DNA of 64,000 nucleotides from Alphaproteobacteria bacterium UBA6324 (GCA_002439085.1 DJSW01000018.1:184636-248635); one strand, 5' to 3'. Numbered from the stretch's first letter, positions 34,896 to 42,554 are shown. Translations and numbers: made by a program. The notes: generated by a model not told the origin, from the letters alone.

Positions 34896-35588
34896 TTAGA
34901 GTAAATCTCCCTGCTTTCTTAATTCTCTTTCTTTTCGAATATACTCGTTTTTAACGATCTCTTTGAAGTTTTCTTTACTGTCAAAAGCTTTTTCCAATAC
35001 CCCGTTTTTCACCAGTGACACATACAACGCCACCGAATAAGCTTGACAATTCCACGACTTTTCAGGATTAAATTCTATATCCGTGAACGCCTTATAGTTC
35101 AAAACGAATTGCCGCAAGTCATTGTTTTTATTCAAGGCGTTTATATACAGCCAATCGTAAAAAAATGTTGGCGGATTCAGTTCGAATCTGTCGTTAAAAA
35201 ATTGAAAGCAAATCAACTTTCCCGATTTTCTCAACCGCTCATCTTTTTTAGCTTCTATCGGTTTTTTGTCATATAGATCCACAAACGGACCACCAAATTC
35301 GAACTTTTTGCTCCCTTGAAAAGCCGTTTCAATCGTTAATTTCCGCCCCTTATTGGTCGTAAATGACAAATTAAACGCGCTAAGCGCAATACCTTCCGCC
35401 GTCAAAGATTTCGAGGACACTTCCAAAATCGGCTTAATTTTCTTTTGTTCCCAAGCCGCTTCATGCAATGCTTGAATGTTTTTTTGTTTTTGAGATACCG
35501 CGAAACCAGCAGCCCATTTAAACTCTATCGTAATTTCTGAAACGCCGACTTTTTCAACCATAGGAACATATACTTTTCGTTCAGCCAT
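34896..35588 (-). CDS. DarT1-associated NADAR-family antitoxin
   Basis: 230 residues in an AT-rich segment. Blocks FKWAAGFAVSQKQKNIQALH, LEVSSKSLTAEGIALSAFNL, ETAFQGSKKFEFGGPFVDLY, FYDWLYINALN and FTDIEFNPEKSWNCQA match, from memory, the NADAR-related antitoxin family that accompanies DarT1 toxins. NADAR enzymes remove ADP-ribose from modified nucleic acid. The gene lies 17 bases downstream of the darT-like toxin, as expected for a toxin-antitoxin pair. Recognition by pattern, not by search. Confidence 0.72.
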   Translation of the reverse strand: MAERKVYVPMVEKVGVSEITIEFKWAAGFAVSQKQKNIQALHEAAWEQKKIKPILEVSSKSLTAEGIALSAFNLSFTTNKGRKLTIETAFQGSKKFEFGGPFVDLYDKKPIEAKKDERLRKSGKLICFQFFNDRFELNPPTFFYDWLYINALNKNNDLRQFVLNYKAFTDIEFNPEKSWNCQAYSVALYVSLVKNGVLEKAFDSKENFKEIVKNEYIRKERELRKQGDLL

Positions 35589-35605
35589 AACCTTGGCCCT
35601 TTCGT

Positions 35606-36619
35606 CTAAAAAGGAATTTCATCATATGGAACATATATATCCTGATTAACGTCCGATCGCACGCTTTTTGTGTCTTGCCAAAAAGCTTTTTCCGGATTTT
35701 TGCAACGCCGCATAAAATCGTCAGGTACTTTTTCGAAACTAAAATCAGATTCAGGTCCTGCTTTAAAGGTTTCTAGAAGTTTGTTACGAAATGAAACATT
35801 CCTTATATCATCTTCAAAAAAGTATATTCCAGCAATATACTTCCGTTCAATTTTTCCCATCACAAGGACTTCAGCTTGATTATGCGTCGGCATATTATCT
35901 TTAATAAAGCCATCCGCATACAAATTTTCCAAGCCTTTTCTTGTATGCTTTGCGTCATAATCTCCAAACATTCTTTCAAGTGCTTCATGTTTTGAAAGAT
36001 CACAAGCCAAATGAACATTATTTGAAGCGGCATTCTCTTTACAAAAAAGGCATTGTTTTTCCCATAGAAGCTCCGGCTTAAGCTTCAAAATAACATATTG
36101 CCTATCAGAATACGTTTTTCTAAATTTAAACAGCAGCGGAGCGTTGGGAAGTGATATTGAACAACTGATACAATTCGGACAAAAATCCAAACGCAATTCA
36201 TCATTTACAGCTGCCTTTATCATCTTCTTTTTCATTTCATCACGTGAGAGCACTTCATTTTCCAAAATGCTTTTTAAATTATCAATGGATGTAAAATGAA
36301 GAACAGCTTCAATCTGTTTTGAAGCAACAATTTTCATTATTTTTTCTCGTTTTTGCCTTAGTCCCTCTGATATTTTTTGTTCATTTTTTTCTTGTTCATT
36401 TTTCCGCTTCTCGATCTGCTCTTGAACGAATTTATTGAGCTCAGTAGAATTTGACGAAAAAAAATCTGGAAAATCCGACAAGATAAACACAGCCTCTGTT
36501 CCGCTATCAAATTTTACTGCTATATAATTCCCGCATTGAGTATTGGGTATTCCTATAATGTTTCCTTTTCCAAAATTTTTATGAACAACAGTAGTTCCAA
36601 TAATATTATTCATTTTCAC
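35606..36619 (-). CDS. darT: DarT-like DNA ADP-ribosyltransferase toxin with N-terminal SH3-like domain
   Basis: 337 residues. Residues 1-55 (VVHKNFGKGNIIGI, YIAVKFDSGTEAVF) resemble the small beta-barrel of CarD/UvrD C-termini. Residues 60-95 are a charged coiled coil. From residue 96 the DarT (DUF4433) pattern appears: HFTSIDNLKSIL (His108), Arg126, and the catalytic glutamate Glu250 in HNQAEVLVMG. Cysteines C147-x-x-C150, C153 and C190-x-x-C193 may bind zinc. DarT toxins attach ADP-ribose to single-stranded DNA bases and act in phage defence. It is followed by its NADAR antitoxin. Confidence 0.8.
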   Translation of the reverse strand: MKMNNIIGTTVVHKNFGKGNIIGIPNTQCGNYIAVKFDSGTEAVFILSDFPDFFSSNSTELNKFVQEQIEKRKNEQEKNEQKISEGLRQKREKIMKIVASKQIEAVLHFTSIDNLKSILENEVLSRDEMKKKMIKAAVNDELRLDFCPNCISCSISLPNAPLLFKFRKTYSDRQYVILKLKPELLWEKQCLFCKENAASNNVHLACDLSKHEALERMFGDYDAKHTRKGLENLYADGFIKDNMPTHNQAEVLVMGKIERKYIAGIYFFEDDIRNVSFRNKLLETFKAGPESDFSFEKVPDDFMRRCKNPEKAFWQDTKSVRSDVNQDIYVPYDEIPF

Positions 36620-36628
36620 ACTCTTTCA

Positions 36629-37354
36629 TCAATCAGCATTTTTCACAGAGTTATACAGTTGTTCGCTTGACAATGCCCCTTGATTAAAATCATTGATCAA
36701 TTTTTCTATTTTTTCATTCAGAGTATTCAATTTTTCAGTTTGCGTTTCTATTGTTTTAACCGACGGAACTTTATTCAGCCGTTCATTGATTTCTTTTGTC
36801 GCTGTTTCATATTTTTTCACCGACAAATACGACTTAGCCGTCATCGCCCCGGGGATTGCAGTCGCCGTAAAAATCCCGCCGAGCGCACATACACCGCCCA
36901 ACATTCCCAACCCGCCGGAAGCCAGCGAACCGCCGCCCAACGCCGCCAAAGTCGACGTTGTCGCCGCCGCGCCCGAAAGGCTTGAAATTGCAACGCCAGT
37001 TGACGCCGTTCCGAACGCCCCGACTAAAGTGAACGTACCCGCCGCCACCGCCGCGCCGGCGGCAGTTCCCGCAAGCCAACTTTCACCCGATGAATTATCG
37101 GTCAAAACGGAAATATTCGCCGCCAACAAATCCGCATAATCCTTTGAAACGACATCAGCTTTACATTGAAGATCTTTTTCTTTAAAAATTTCAGCTATTT
37201 TCCGCATTGTCCGGTTCAGACACTTTTTGTTTTCATCGTAAGCATTCGCCGCGCATTTCCATTTTTCCCAAACGTTTAGTGCCTGTTCCAGTTCTTTTTT
37301 GGCTTTTTCTTCTTTTTCGGCGTATCCGAACGTAACTAAGTTTTTGATTTCCAT
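36629..37354 (-). CDS. Glycine-rich membrane-hairpin protein of the DarT operon
   Basis: 241 residues. Amphipathic, coiled-coil-like segments (about 1-75 and 170-241) flank a long Gly/Ala/Ser-rich hydrophobic centre (about 90-165: AGTAAGAAVAAGTFTLVGAF, ALGGGSLASGGLGMLGGV). Such centres insert in membranes. The stop is 9 bases from the darT start, so it is in the same operon. I know no family for it. The ATG at 37354 follows a G-run; a GTG at 37369 overlapping the upstream stop is also possible. Confidence 0.7.
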   Translation of the reverse strand: MEIKNLVTFGYAEKEEKAKKELEQALNVWEKWKCAANAYDENKKCLNRTMRKIAEIFKEKDLQCKADVVSKDYADLLAANISVLTDNSSGESWLAGTAAGAAVAAGTFTLVGAFGTASTGVAISSLSGAAATTSTLAALGGGSLASGGLGMLGGVCALGGIFTATAIPGAMTAKSYLSVKKYETATKEINERLNKVPSVKTIETQTEKLNTLNEKIEKLINDFNQGALSSEQLYNSVKNAD

Positions 37355-37365
37355 ATCCCCCCCAC

Positions 37366-37530
37366 TCACTGAATCTGTTGCATTTGCGTTGTCACATTTG
37401 TTGTGCTGACGCTGTTGATTTGATTGAAATAATTTTCAAGCGCGCTTTTGTTTGTTTTGTTTTTCAATTCTTCGGAAATAACTTTTTCACACGAAGTACT
37501 TCCGTATTTTATCGTATTGTCAGCTGTCTG
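37366..37530 (-). pseudogene. 3' fragment of the first gene of the DarT operon, cut by the prophage end
   Basis: About 54 codons on the minus strand (QTADNTIKYGSTSCEKV to TTQMQQIQ) ending in a stop that overlaps the next possible start by 4 bases, as in a normal operon. The open frame continues to an ATG at 37569, but its first 13 codons coincide with the repeats thought to be the prophage end. I therefore read it as the truncated tail of a host gene whose 5' part would lie beyond the other prophage end. Confidence 0.5.
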
Positions 37531-37538
37531 TGTTGCGC

Positions 37539-37635
37539 GACATTTATTTTTAGACTTTTTGACAATCATTTTTAGACCAGTGGTTTCCCGATTTTAAAGG
37601 GTTCTTAAACCCGAATTTGACACTTATTTTTAGAC
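37539..37635 (+). repeat. Three copies of GACAnTyATTTTTAGAC: putative transposase-binding sites at the prophage right end
   Basis: Copies at 37539-37555, 37561-37577 and 37619-37635, in the same orientation. The first two are offset by exactly 22 bases and the third by a further 58. Mu's right end also has two abutting ~22-bp transposase sites and a third more distant one. The first copy lies 8 bases inside TGTTGCGC, where TG would be the terminal dinucleotide. A 5-bp target duplicate candidate is GTCTG (37526-37530). Confidence 0.6.
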
Positions 37636-37659
37636 TCGGATTAAACGTGTTTTTCGATG

Positions 37660-37691
37660 AAAAAGGGGCAGAGATTCAACCGCCCCTTTTT
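37660..37691. terminator. Terminator of the prophage com-dam transcript
   Basis: AAAAAGGGGC (37660-37669) pairs with GCCCCTTTTT (37682-37691), giving a GC stem with U-run on either strand, immediately downstream of dam. Confidence 0.85.
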
Positions 37692-37694
37692 GCG

Positions 37695-38507
37695 TCAGTT
37701 GCAGATAATCAGCTCCTTGGTATGTTTGGTTCCGTTGTTGTTGATGCTGTAAGTCACCGGGACGGATTCGAGGGTGAAGTCTTTGAACAGGTCGCGGATT
37801 GGCGGAACGTCGTTTAACGACAGGATAAACCGTCCTTTAATGCCTGTTAAACAATCGCGCAACCGCTCGAAATCGGCGCGGGAGAACACGCCTTTGCCGT
37901 AGTCGGTTTCGTTGCCCCAATATGGCGGGTCAATGTAGAACAGCGTGCCTTTGCTGTCGTAGTGTTTGATGAACGTTTCAAAGTCCCGCCGTTCGATGGT
38001 CACGCTCGCCAGCCGTCCGCCGACGGCGCGGATACGGTCTTCCATTTTCACAAAGTCGAACCGCGCCGGTCGGTCGATGGACACGCCGAACGACTGCCCC
38101 GTCACTTTGCCGCCGAAGGCTTGGCTTTGCAGGTAAAGGAACCGCGCGGCGCGTTCGATGTCCGTCAGCGTTTCGGGCGGCGTTTTCAGCAGACGTTCAA
38201 ACTCTTGGCGGCTGGCGAACAGAAACTCCGTTTCTTTATATAAAGTGTCGGGATAGCGGCGGACAATCCGGTACAGATTGACCAGTTCGCCGTTGATGTC
38301 GTTGATGACTTCGGCTTTCGGGATTTGTTTGCGCCGCAGAAAGATGCCGCCCATGCCGACAAACGGTTCGGCGTAAATGGTGTGCGGGATTTGTTCGATT
38401 TTGTCGATGATCCGCTTTGACAGGCGGAACTTGCCCCCCAGATAGGGGGCAAGCGGCACTACCCGTGCGGGGGACGCTATACGCGCGGTATCAGTTTGTT
38501 TTTTCAT
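37695..38507 (-). CDS. dam: Phage DNA adenine-N6 methyltransferase (D12 class)
   Basis: 270 residues. The SAM motif is PYLGGKFRLSKRIID with YAEPFVGMGGIFL, and the catalytic motif is FYIDPPYWGNE (DPPY). It is the D12/Dam type. At the right end of the prophage it takes the place that mom occupies in Mu, where DNA modification protects from restriction. The recognition sequence cannot be read here. Confidence 0.92.
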   Translation of the reverse strand: MKKQTDTARIASPARVVPLAPYLGGKFRLSKRIIDKIEQIPHTIYAEPFVGMGGIFLRRKQIPKAEVINDINGELVNLYRIVRRYPDTLYKETEFLFASRQEFERLLKTPPETLTDIERAARFLYLQSQAFGGKVTGQSFGVSIDRPARFDFVKMEDRIRAVGGRLASVTIERRDFETFIKHYDSKGTLFYIDPPYWGNETDYGKGVFSRADFERLRDCLTGIKGRFILSLNDVPPIRDLFKDFTLESVPVTYSINNNGTKHTKELIICN

Positions 38508-38670
38508 AAAGCTTCTCCTTTGATAAAGGAGGCTCGTGGCTTTCGTTGTTGTTGCGGTTCAAGACCGTAATGGTGTTCATCGCGCCGCATCGGGGACACT
38601 TGATTTCGACCGAAGCGGAGTTCGCTTTGAACAGTAATTTATTGCATTTCGGGCAACGTATTGACTCCAT
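38491..38670 (-). CDS. com: Com-like zinc-finger translational regulator
   Basis: 59 residues: MESIRCPKCNKLLFKANSAS then VEIKCPRCGAMN, with four cysteines as two CPxC pairs. This is the Mu Com family, which activates translation of mom by remodelling the mRNA. Here the gene overlaps dam by 17 bases, so Com may control the methylase in the same way. AAGGAG lies within com just before the dam start. Confidence 0.85.
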   Translation of the reverse strand: MESIRCPKCNKLLFKANSASVEIKCPRCGAMNTITVLNRNNNESHEPPLSKEKLYEKTN

Positions 38671-38675
38671 TGTTG

Positions 38676-38912
38676 TTATTCCGTATATTCGCCCCGCTCG
38701 TCGATGAGTGCGGAGCAGTTAATCTGTGCGAGGTATTCTCTCGCGGCTTCGGGCGTGTCCGCGTCCGAGCCTCCGCTTTTTTTATTGTAGTTGGACGCGA
38801 AGTTTTTCCAGCCTTGCCAACCATTCCCAAACCGCCGGATAGTCGTTGACGTCCAGCCGTTCGAGTTCTTGCGCGACCGCTTTGCCCGCCGTTGGCCAAG
38901 CGGGGCAGTCAC
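38676..38912 (-). CDS. Possible small lysis-region protein
   Basis: 78 residues from a GTG overlapping the i-spanin stop by 4 bases. Its first half overlaps the o-spanin gene in another frame and may be only a shadow; its second half (TPEAAREYLAQINCSALIDE) looks protein-like and lies in otherwise unassigned sequence before com. Reality and start are uncertain. Confidence 0.3.
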   Translation of the reverse strand: MTAPLGQRRAKRSRKNSNGWTSTTIRRFGNGWQGWKNFASNYNKKSGGSDADTPEAAREYLAQINCSALIDERGEYTE

Positions 38913-39015
38913 ATCTTGTCGTCGCGCATGAGGTCAAGAAGAGTGTCGCGGTCAGCAGGAGGGCGAGCCGCGATTTCAGCGTTCCGTTTGTTGCGATTCG
39001 CTTTGTCTTCCGCAT
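38782..39015 (-). CDS. Rz1-like outer-membrane spanin lipoprotein
   Basis: 77 residues. After a basic start comes LALLLTATLFLTSCATTRCD, a lipoprotein signal with TSC lipobox, then CPAWPTAGKAVAQELERL and a short helix. This is the pattern of a phage o-spanin. Its start lies inside the upstream i-spanin gene in another frame, the overlapped Rz/Rz1 arrangement. Confidence 0.75.
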   Translation of the reverse strand: MRKTKRIATNGTLKSRLALLLTATLFLTSCATTRCDCPAWPTAGKAVAQELERLDVNDYPAVWEWLARLEKLRVQLQ

Positions 39016-39109
39016 TTTTAGCCCTCTCTTTCAGCTGTCCTATCTTTTGACCGACCATCAGGGCGGCGACGACCGCCGCCCCGACGCCGATTGCCGCGTA
39101 CACCGTCAT
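38909..39109 (-). CDS. Rz-like inner-membrane spanin
   Basis: 66 residues: one N-terminal membrane helix (YAAIGVGAAVVAALMVG) followed by a charged coiled coil and the tail PPADRDTLLDLMRDDKM. This fits an i-spanin partner of the overlapping lipoprotein gene. It overlaps the holin-like gene by 4 bases. Confidence 0.65.
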   Translation of the reverse strand: MTVYAAIGVGAAVVAALMVGQKIGQLKERAKNAEDKANRNKRNAEIAARPPADRDTLLDLMRDDKM

Positions 39110-39306
39110 TTCTTTTTGCGCTTGGCGTACAGGTTGCGCCCAATGATGATCAGCCCCGACACGCCCGTAATCGCGGACGTGGTGTAGCCGACAATCTCGG
39201 CTTGTTCCGTCGCGGTCACGTCAACGCCGACGGCTCCCGCAATCGAAGCCAGCACGCACACGATCGCCGTGATCAATGTCGGGCTGAGAACGGTTTTCTT
39301 TTCCAT
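39106..39306 (-). CDS. Holin-like membrane protein
   Basis: 66 residues from the ATG with GAGGAG 7 bases upstream. Two hydrophobic segments (LITAIVCVLASIAGAVGV; TSAITGVSGLIIIGRNLY) and a basic tail YAKRKKK. Size, topology and position between endolysin and spanins suggest a holin. Confidence 0.65.
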   Translation of the reverse strand: MEKKTVLSPTLITAIVCVLASIAGAVGVDVTATEQAEIVGYTTSAITGVSGLIIIGRNLYAKRKKK

Positions 39307-39310
39307 GATT

Positions 39311-39715
39311 TTACTCCTCAACAAGTTCGCAATGCGGACGATCCCAAGGTATGGCGTTCGCCACCTTTATCCCCAGTTCGTCGGCGCATCGCCGTTCCAA
39401 CGCGGCGAGTTCGTCCCACAAAGGGGATCTGTCGTCCCATTCCCCCGCCGCGTTTAAGGGAACGGGATACGGCACGCGGTCATACGCCCGCGCCGGATTC
39501 GCGTTGTGTTTGGAATACGGATACTTGACCTTCGACCGTCCCGCCGCGAAAGCCGCGTTCTGCTCGGCTTCTCCGCGATGAGCGCAAATAATCGCAAAGT
39601 CCATGACCTGCTTTGACATCATCAGCGTTGCCAAAGCCCGCAGGCGCGGGTCAAGCTCCGCCAAACACTTCAAGCTGTTTCGACCAAAGGCATAGTTCAC
39701 GGCGTTTCGCTCCAT
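39311..39715 (-). CDS. M15-type peptidase endolysin
   Basis: 134 residues. SKHNANPARAYDRVPYP supplies the zinc-binding His and Asp of VanY/L-Ala-D-Glu peptidases, and WDRPHCEL supplies the last His in place of the usual HPHFE. It would cleave peptidoglycan cross-links at lysis. The neighbouring holin and spanin genes support this. It has no signal peptide. Confidence 0.82.
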   Translation of the reverse strand: MERNAVNYAFGRNSLKCLAELDPRLRALATLMMSKQVMDFAIICAHRGEAEQNAAFAAGRSKVKYPYSKHNANPARAYDRVPYPVPLNAAGEWDDRSPLWDELAALERRCADELGIKVANAIPWDRPHCELVEE

Positions 39716-40149
39716 TCTTCAAAGAACAAGACCGAAGCCGTCCACCAGTTGTCCGCCGCCGTGAAGTCCCGCAGGTATTGGGTATAGCGCAACAAAGCCT
39801 TGAACGTTTCCGCGTCGTCGGTCGTATCAAAGCCCGCTTCGGTCTGGTTGCGGTAGCGGTCGATTCTGTCTTGCGCCGTCCGCATCATCGCGTCCCGTTC
39901 GGCACGCTTTCGGGCTTGCAGTTCCGCGACCGTCGGTTCGGGAACGGGCGCGGGTTCAACGACGACGGGCGCGGGTTTTTCGCCGATGACAAAGTACCGC
40001 ATCAGCCTGCCGTTCACCGTTTTGCGCGCCGCGATGTCCTCCGCAAACGCCGCGCCGTGTTCCGCGGCCCATCTGCGCGCGGCTTCAAAGTTCAAATCCC
40101 GCGTGCAGTCCTCGTATTCGATTGTTTGGTTAAAGTTAAATTCCGTCAT
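39697..40149 (-). CDS. Tail fibre assembly-type protein
   Basis: 150 residues from an ATG preceded by AGGAGG. The N-terminus has an acidic, aromatic core; a Pro/Val-rich linker (PAPVVVEPAPVPEPTV) leads to a C-terminal helix AERDAMMRTAQDRIDRY and LLRYTQYLRDF, reminiscent of caudoviral tail-fibre assembly proteins. It follows the fibre genes, where chaperones are usual. Moderate support. Confidence 0.55.
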   Translation of the reverse strand: MTEFNFNQTIEYEDCTRDLNFEAARRWAAEHGAAFAEDIAARKTVNGRLMRYFVIGEKPAPVVVEPAPVPEPTVAELQARKRAERDAMMRTAQDRIDRYRNQTEAGFDTTDDAETFKALLRYTQYLRDFTAADNWWTASVLFFEEWSETP

Positions 40150-40162
40150 TCCGTTTTCCTCC

Positions 40163-40939
40163 TTATGCCATGGAAATCGTGATGTAGCCGTTTCCGGTGT
40201 TGAATCCTTGCGTGTGTTCGACGTTCGTGCACAGCGTCGGGTGCGTGTAGGACGATCCGCCGCCGCCCGTCGAAGTGAATGCGCCGTTTTTGTTCCAAGC
40301 ACCGCTGCCGCCTCCGCCGCCGTACCAGCCCGCGCCTCCGGCTCCGCCGTTGCCTTCATAGCCGCAAACGTTTCCGTTGCCGCCCAGTCCGAACGCGCCG
40401 CTTGCCGCCGTATGGGCGTGACCGACGGATACGCCGACCGTCGGATAGCCGCCTGCACCGCCGCTTTCTTGCGTGCCGCCTTGCCCCGCGGTAACATAAC
40501 CCGTCGTGCTTCCGGCTCCGCCCGTCAATCCGCCGCCCGCTCCGCCGGACGCGATGTGATTGCATCGGCTTCCGCCTCCGCCCGCGACAATCAGACGGCT
40601 GTTCAAATCATCGGCTGTCGTCCGAACGTCCGACGCGTTGTATTCCGCCGTGTACCAGTTTGCCGGAACTTTACCTACCACCAGATAAAGCACCGTCTGC
40701 GGTTCGACCGACAAAACGCATCGCACGCGTCCGCCCGCTCCGCCGCCGTTGCCCGATGCCGCGACGCAATCGACGGCAATCTTGCGTATCCCCGCCGGAA
40801 CGACCCACGTCCCGTTTTCCGTAAAGGTCACGGGGTCAAAACTGCGCGTGTACACCAGCGTCGCCCCCTTGTAGATTTGCAATACCCCCCCCCGACGGTA
40901 AATTGTATCTATGCGTTTATTTCCCTTATAAAGTGTCAT
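40163..40939 (-). CDS. Glycine-rich tail fibre/adhesin with a G9 tract
   Basis: 258 residues from the ATG at 40939 (GAGGGAG upstream). The N-terminal 35 residues (TLYKGNKRIDTIYRRGG) form an attachment segment; the rest has polyglycine-like stretches (GGGGSRCNHIASGGAGGG, GNGGAGGAGWYGGGGGSG) typical of phage adhesins that display host-range loops. Nine consecutive G (40885-40893) encode residues 16-19. Loss or gain of one G gives an early stop, so expression may be phase variable. Confidence 0.75.
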   Translation of the reverse strand: MTLYKGNKRIDTIYRRGGVLQIYKGATLVYTRSFDPVTFTENGTWVVPAGIRKIAVDCVAASGNGGGAGGRVRCVLSVEPQTVLYLVVGKVPANWYTAEYNASDVRTTADDLNSRLIVAGGGGSRCNHIASGGAGGGLTGGAGSTTGYVTAGQGGTQESGGAGGYPTVGVSVGHAHTAASGAFGLGGNGNVCGYEGNGGAGGAGWYGGGGGSGAWNKNGAFTSTGGGGSSYTHPTLCTNVEHTQGFNTGNGYITISMA

Positions 40940-40953
40940 TTGCCGATACTCCC

Positions 40954-41652
40954 TCACAAAGCTTTAATCTGCACGAATCCCGCGACGGCATATCGCGTCC
41001 CGCCGTTGATGAACGAATTGTTGCCCGCGCCGTATCCCGTCAGCGTGCCGTCAAACAGCGACGCCCCCGGCGTGTTGTTTGCCGCGCTCGGATTGCCGTC
41101 CGATTTTTTCGTAAAGGACACAACCGCATCGTCTTTAACCGTGATTGTCCCGCCCGCTTTTGTGAACGTCCCGCCGTTTGTGCTCCAAACCTCGTGGTTC
41201 GCGGGCGCGCCGCCCGCCAGGACAAAGGTTTGTCCTGTCGTCGTGTTGATCAGCGTGCTGTCACCGCCTGCGACCGAACCCGACAGGTTCAGCTGATTGT
41301 TGATGTTGTAGCCGTATCCGCGCGCCCCGACTTTCCATGTGTATTCGCCCGCGGGCAGTTCAATGATTCCCGCAAAGCCCGCGCCGCTGCCGCCCGGAGC
41401 GTAAAACCACTTGCTGTCCCGCTGGCTGGACGCGCCGCCCGCTCCGCCGCCATACATCTCGACATAAAAACGCTGTTTTGTTGTCAGCGTGAACGAACCC
41501 GTTTCGTCGCCGACCGCGGAGTTCGCAACCAGCGTGCCCTCCGGAAAGTTCTTCGCGGCATAAACCAAAACGTCGCCCTTGCGAACCTCCGCCACCTGCA
41601 AAGAACCGCTGTAAATCAGGTTCTGCTTTTGACTTCCTTTGTGTGCCGTCAT
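40954..41652 (-). CDS. Glycine-rich tail fibre protein
   Basis: 232 residues, AAGGA upstream of the ATG. The start (NLIYSGSLQVAEVRKGDVLV) resembles the start of the next fibre gene. It then has Gly-rich segments (MYGGGAGGASS, GGSGAGFAGI) and a C-terminal AVAGFVQIKAL strand. Probably a second fibre or the proximal part of a two-protein fibre. Confidence 0.68.
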   Translation of the reverse strand: MTAHKGSQKQNLIYSGSLQVAEVRKGDVLVYAAKNFPEGTLVANSAVGDETGSFTLTTKQRFYVEMYGGGAGGASSQRDSKWFYAPGGSGAGFAGIIELPAGEYTWKVGARGYGYNINNQLNLSGSVAGGDSTLINTTTGQTFVLAGGAPANHEVWSTNGGTFTKAGGTITVKDDAVVSFTKKSDGNPSAANNTPGASLFDGTLTGYGAGNNSFINGGTRYAVAGFVQIKAL

Positions 41653-41664
41653 TGTCGCCGATCC

Positions 41665-41973
41665 TTATTCCGGAATGAAGTAATACACGTCCGGGTCGGG
41701 CGACGCGGGCAATGCCGACACCACTTGAAACATCGCTTTCGGCGCAAGCGGCGACACCGCGTTCCCGATGTTCTTCGCTATCGCCTGCGCCAGCTGACCG
41801 CCGTCCTCGCCCGACGGAACCAACCCCGCCGCCATAATCGCCGCCACTATCTCCCTCTGCGGCATTTCAATCGCCGCCGCGGGCGGAATGGAGCCGGGTT
41901 CGCCCGTATCAAGGTTGAAGTCTTTATATCCCGCGTTCGGATCTGTTTCGTTACAGGGTTTTTCGTATTTCAT
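41665..41973 (-). CDS. Small tail fibre-region protein
   Basis: 102 residues with a segment MPQREIVAAIMAAGLVPSG and DGGQLAQAIAKNIG like the N-terminal attachment helices of many Mu-like tail fibres, ending PDPDVYYFIPE. It overlaps gp48 by 4 bases. Possibly the base of the fibre. Confidence 0.5.
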   Translation of the reverse strand: MKYEKPCNETDPNAGYKDFNLDTGEPGSIPPAAAIEMPQREIVAAIMAAGLVPSGEDGGQLAQAIAKNIGNAVSPLAPKAMFQVVSALPASPDPDVYYFIPE

Positions 41974-42554
41974 GCGTCCTCCAAAATCTGATACAAAATG
42001 CGCGTGTGCGATTGTTTCATACGGTCAAGCGTGCACATCAAATCGTCGCCATAGACTGTTTTTTCTTCCGTTTGCCCTTGTTCGTTCACAAAAGTTGTCG
42101 TGCGCGGATAAAAGGAAACCTTTAAGCACAAACGGCAGCGTTCCCCGTTGTTCAGTGCATCCTTGCCCAATCGGGATTTGCCGCACACAAAGGGCTGAAA
42201 CGATGTGACGTAACCGACGTAGCCCAAATCCTTTATGACCTGTTCGTATGCGGATTTTCCCTGTCCGCTTCCCATATTCATGCGGGATTGAACGGCTTTG
42301 CGGCGTTCTTCGGGCAACGTGTTGACGCCGAAAGAACACACGTCGGGCAAACCGTAGTCCGTTTCCCATTCGTCCAAGCTGAGCTCCGTCGCCGTCGAAA
42401 TGTCCGATTCGCACAAAACCCGTTCGTAAAACAGGTGAACCTGATTGAAAGCGTCGGCGACGACGGCGGTCAGGCGGTACAGCACGCCGTCCGGTTTTTG
42501 TTCCCACAGCCGCCCTTTCGGAAGCAGGGCGTAAAGCTGGTTTAAATAATTCAT
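41970..42554 (-). CDS. Mu gp48-like tail protein (DUF2313/YmfQ)
   Basis: 194 residues. YALLPKGRLWEQKPDGVLY at the start and LDEWETDYGLP match the DUF2313 family, which attaches fibres to the baseplate. Position directly after the gp47-like gene agrees with Mu. Confidence 0.85.
   Translation of the reverse strand: MNYLNQLYALLPKGRLWEQKPDGVLYRLTAVVADAFNQVHLFYERVLCESDISTATELSLDEWETDYGLPDVCSFGVNTLPEERRKAVQSRMNMGSGQGKSAYEQVIKDLGYVGYVTSFQPFVCGKSRLGKDALNNGERCRLCLKVSFYPRTTTFVNEQGQTEEKTVYGDDLMCTLDRMKQSHTRILYQILEDA

Noticed and set aside
37366..37569. Intact 67-residue gene at the head of the DarT operon
   Set aside because: Its start codon and first 13 codons are inside the repeats at the putative prophage end and lack a Shine-Dalgarno; a truncated host gene explains it better.
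39986..41296. 436-codon plus-strand frame opposite the fibre genes
   Set aside because: Antisense to glycine-rich fibre genes; Arg/Ala-rich artefact.
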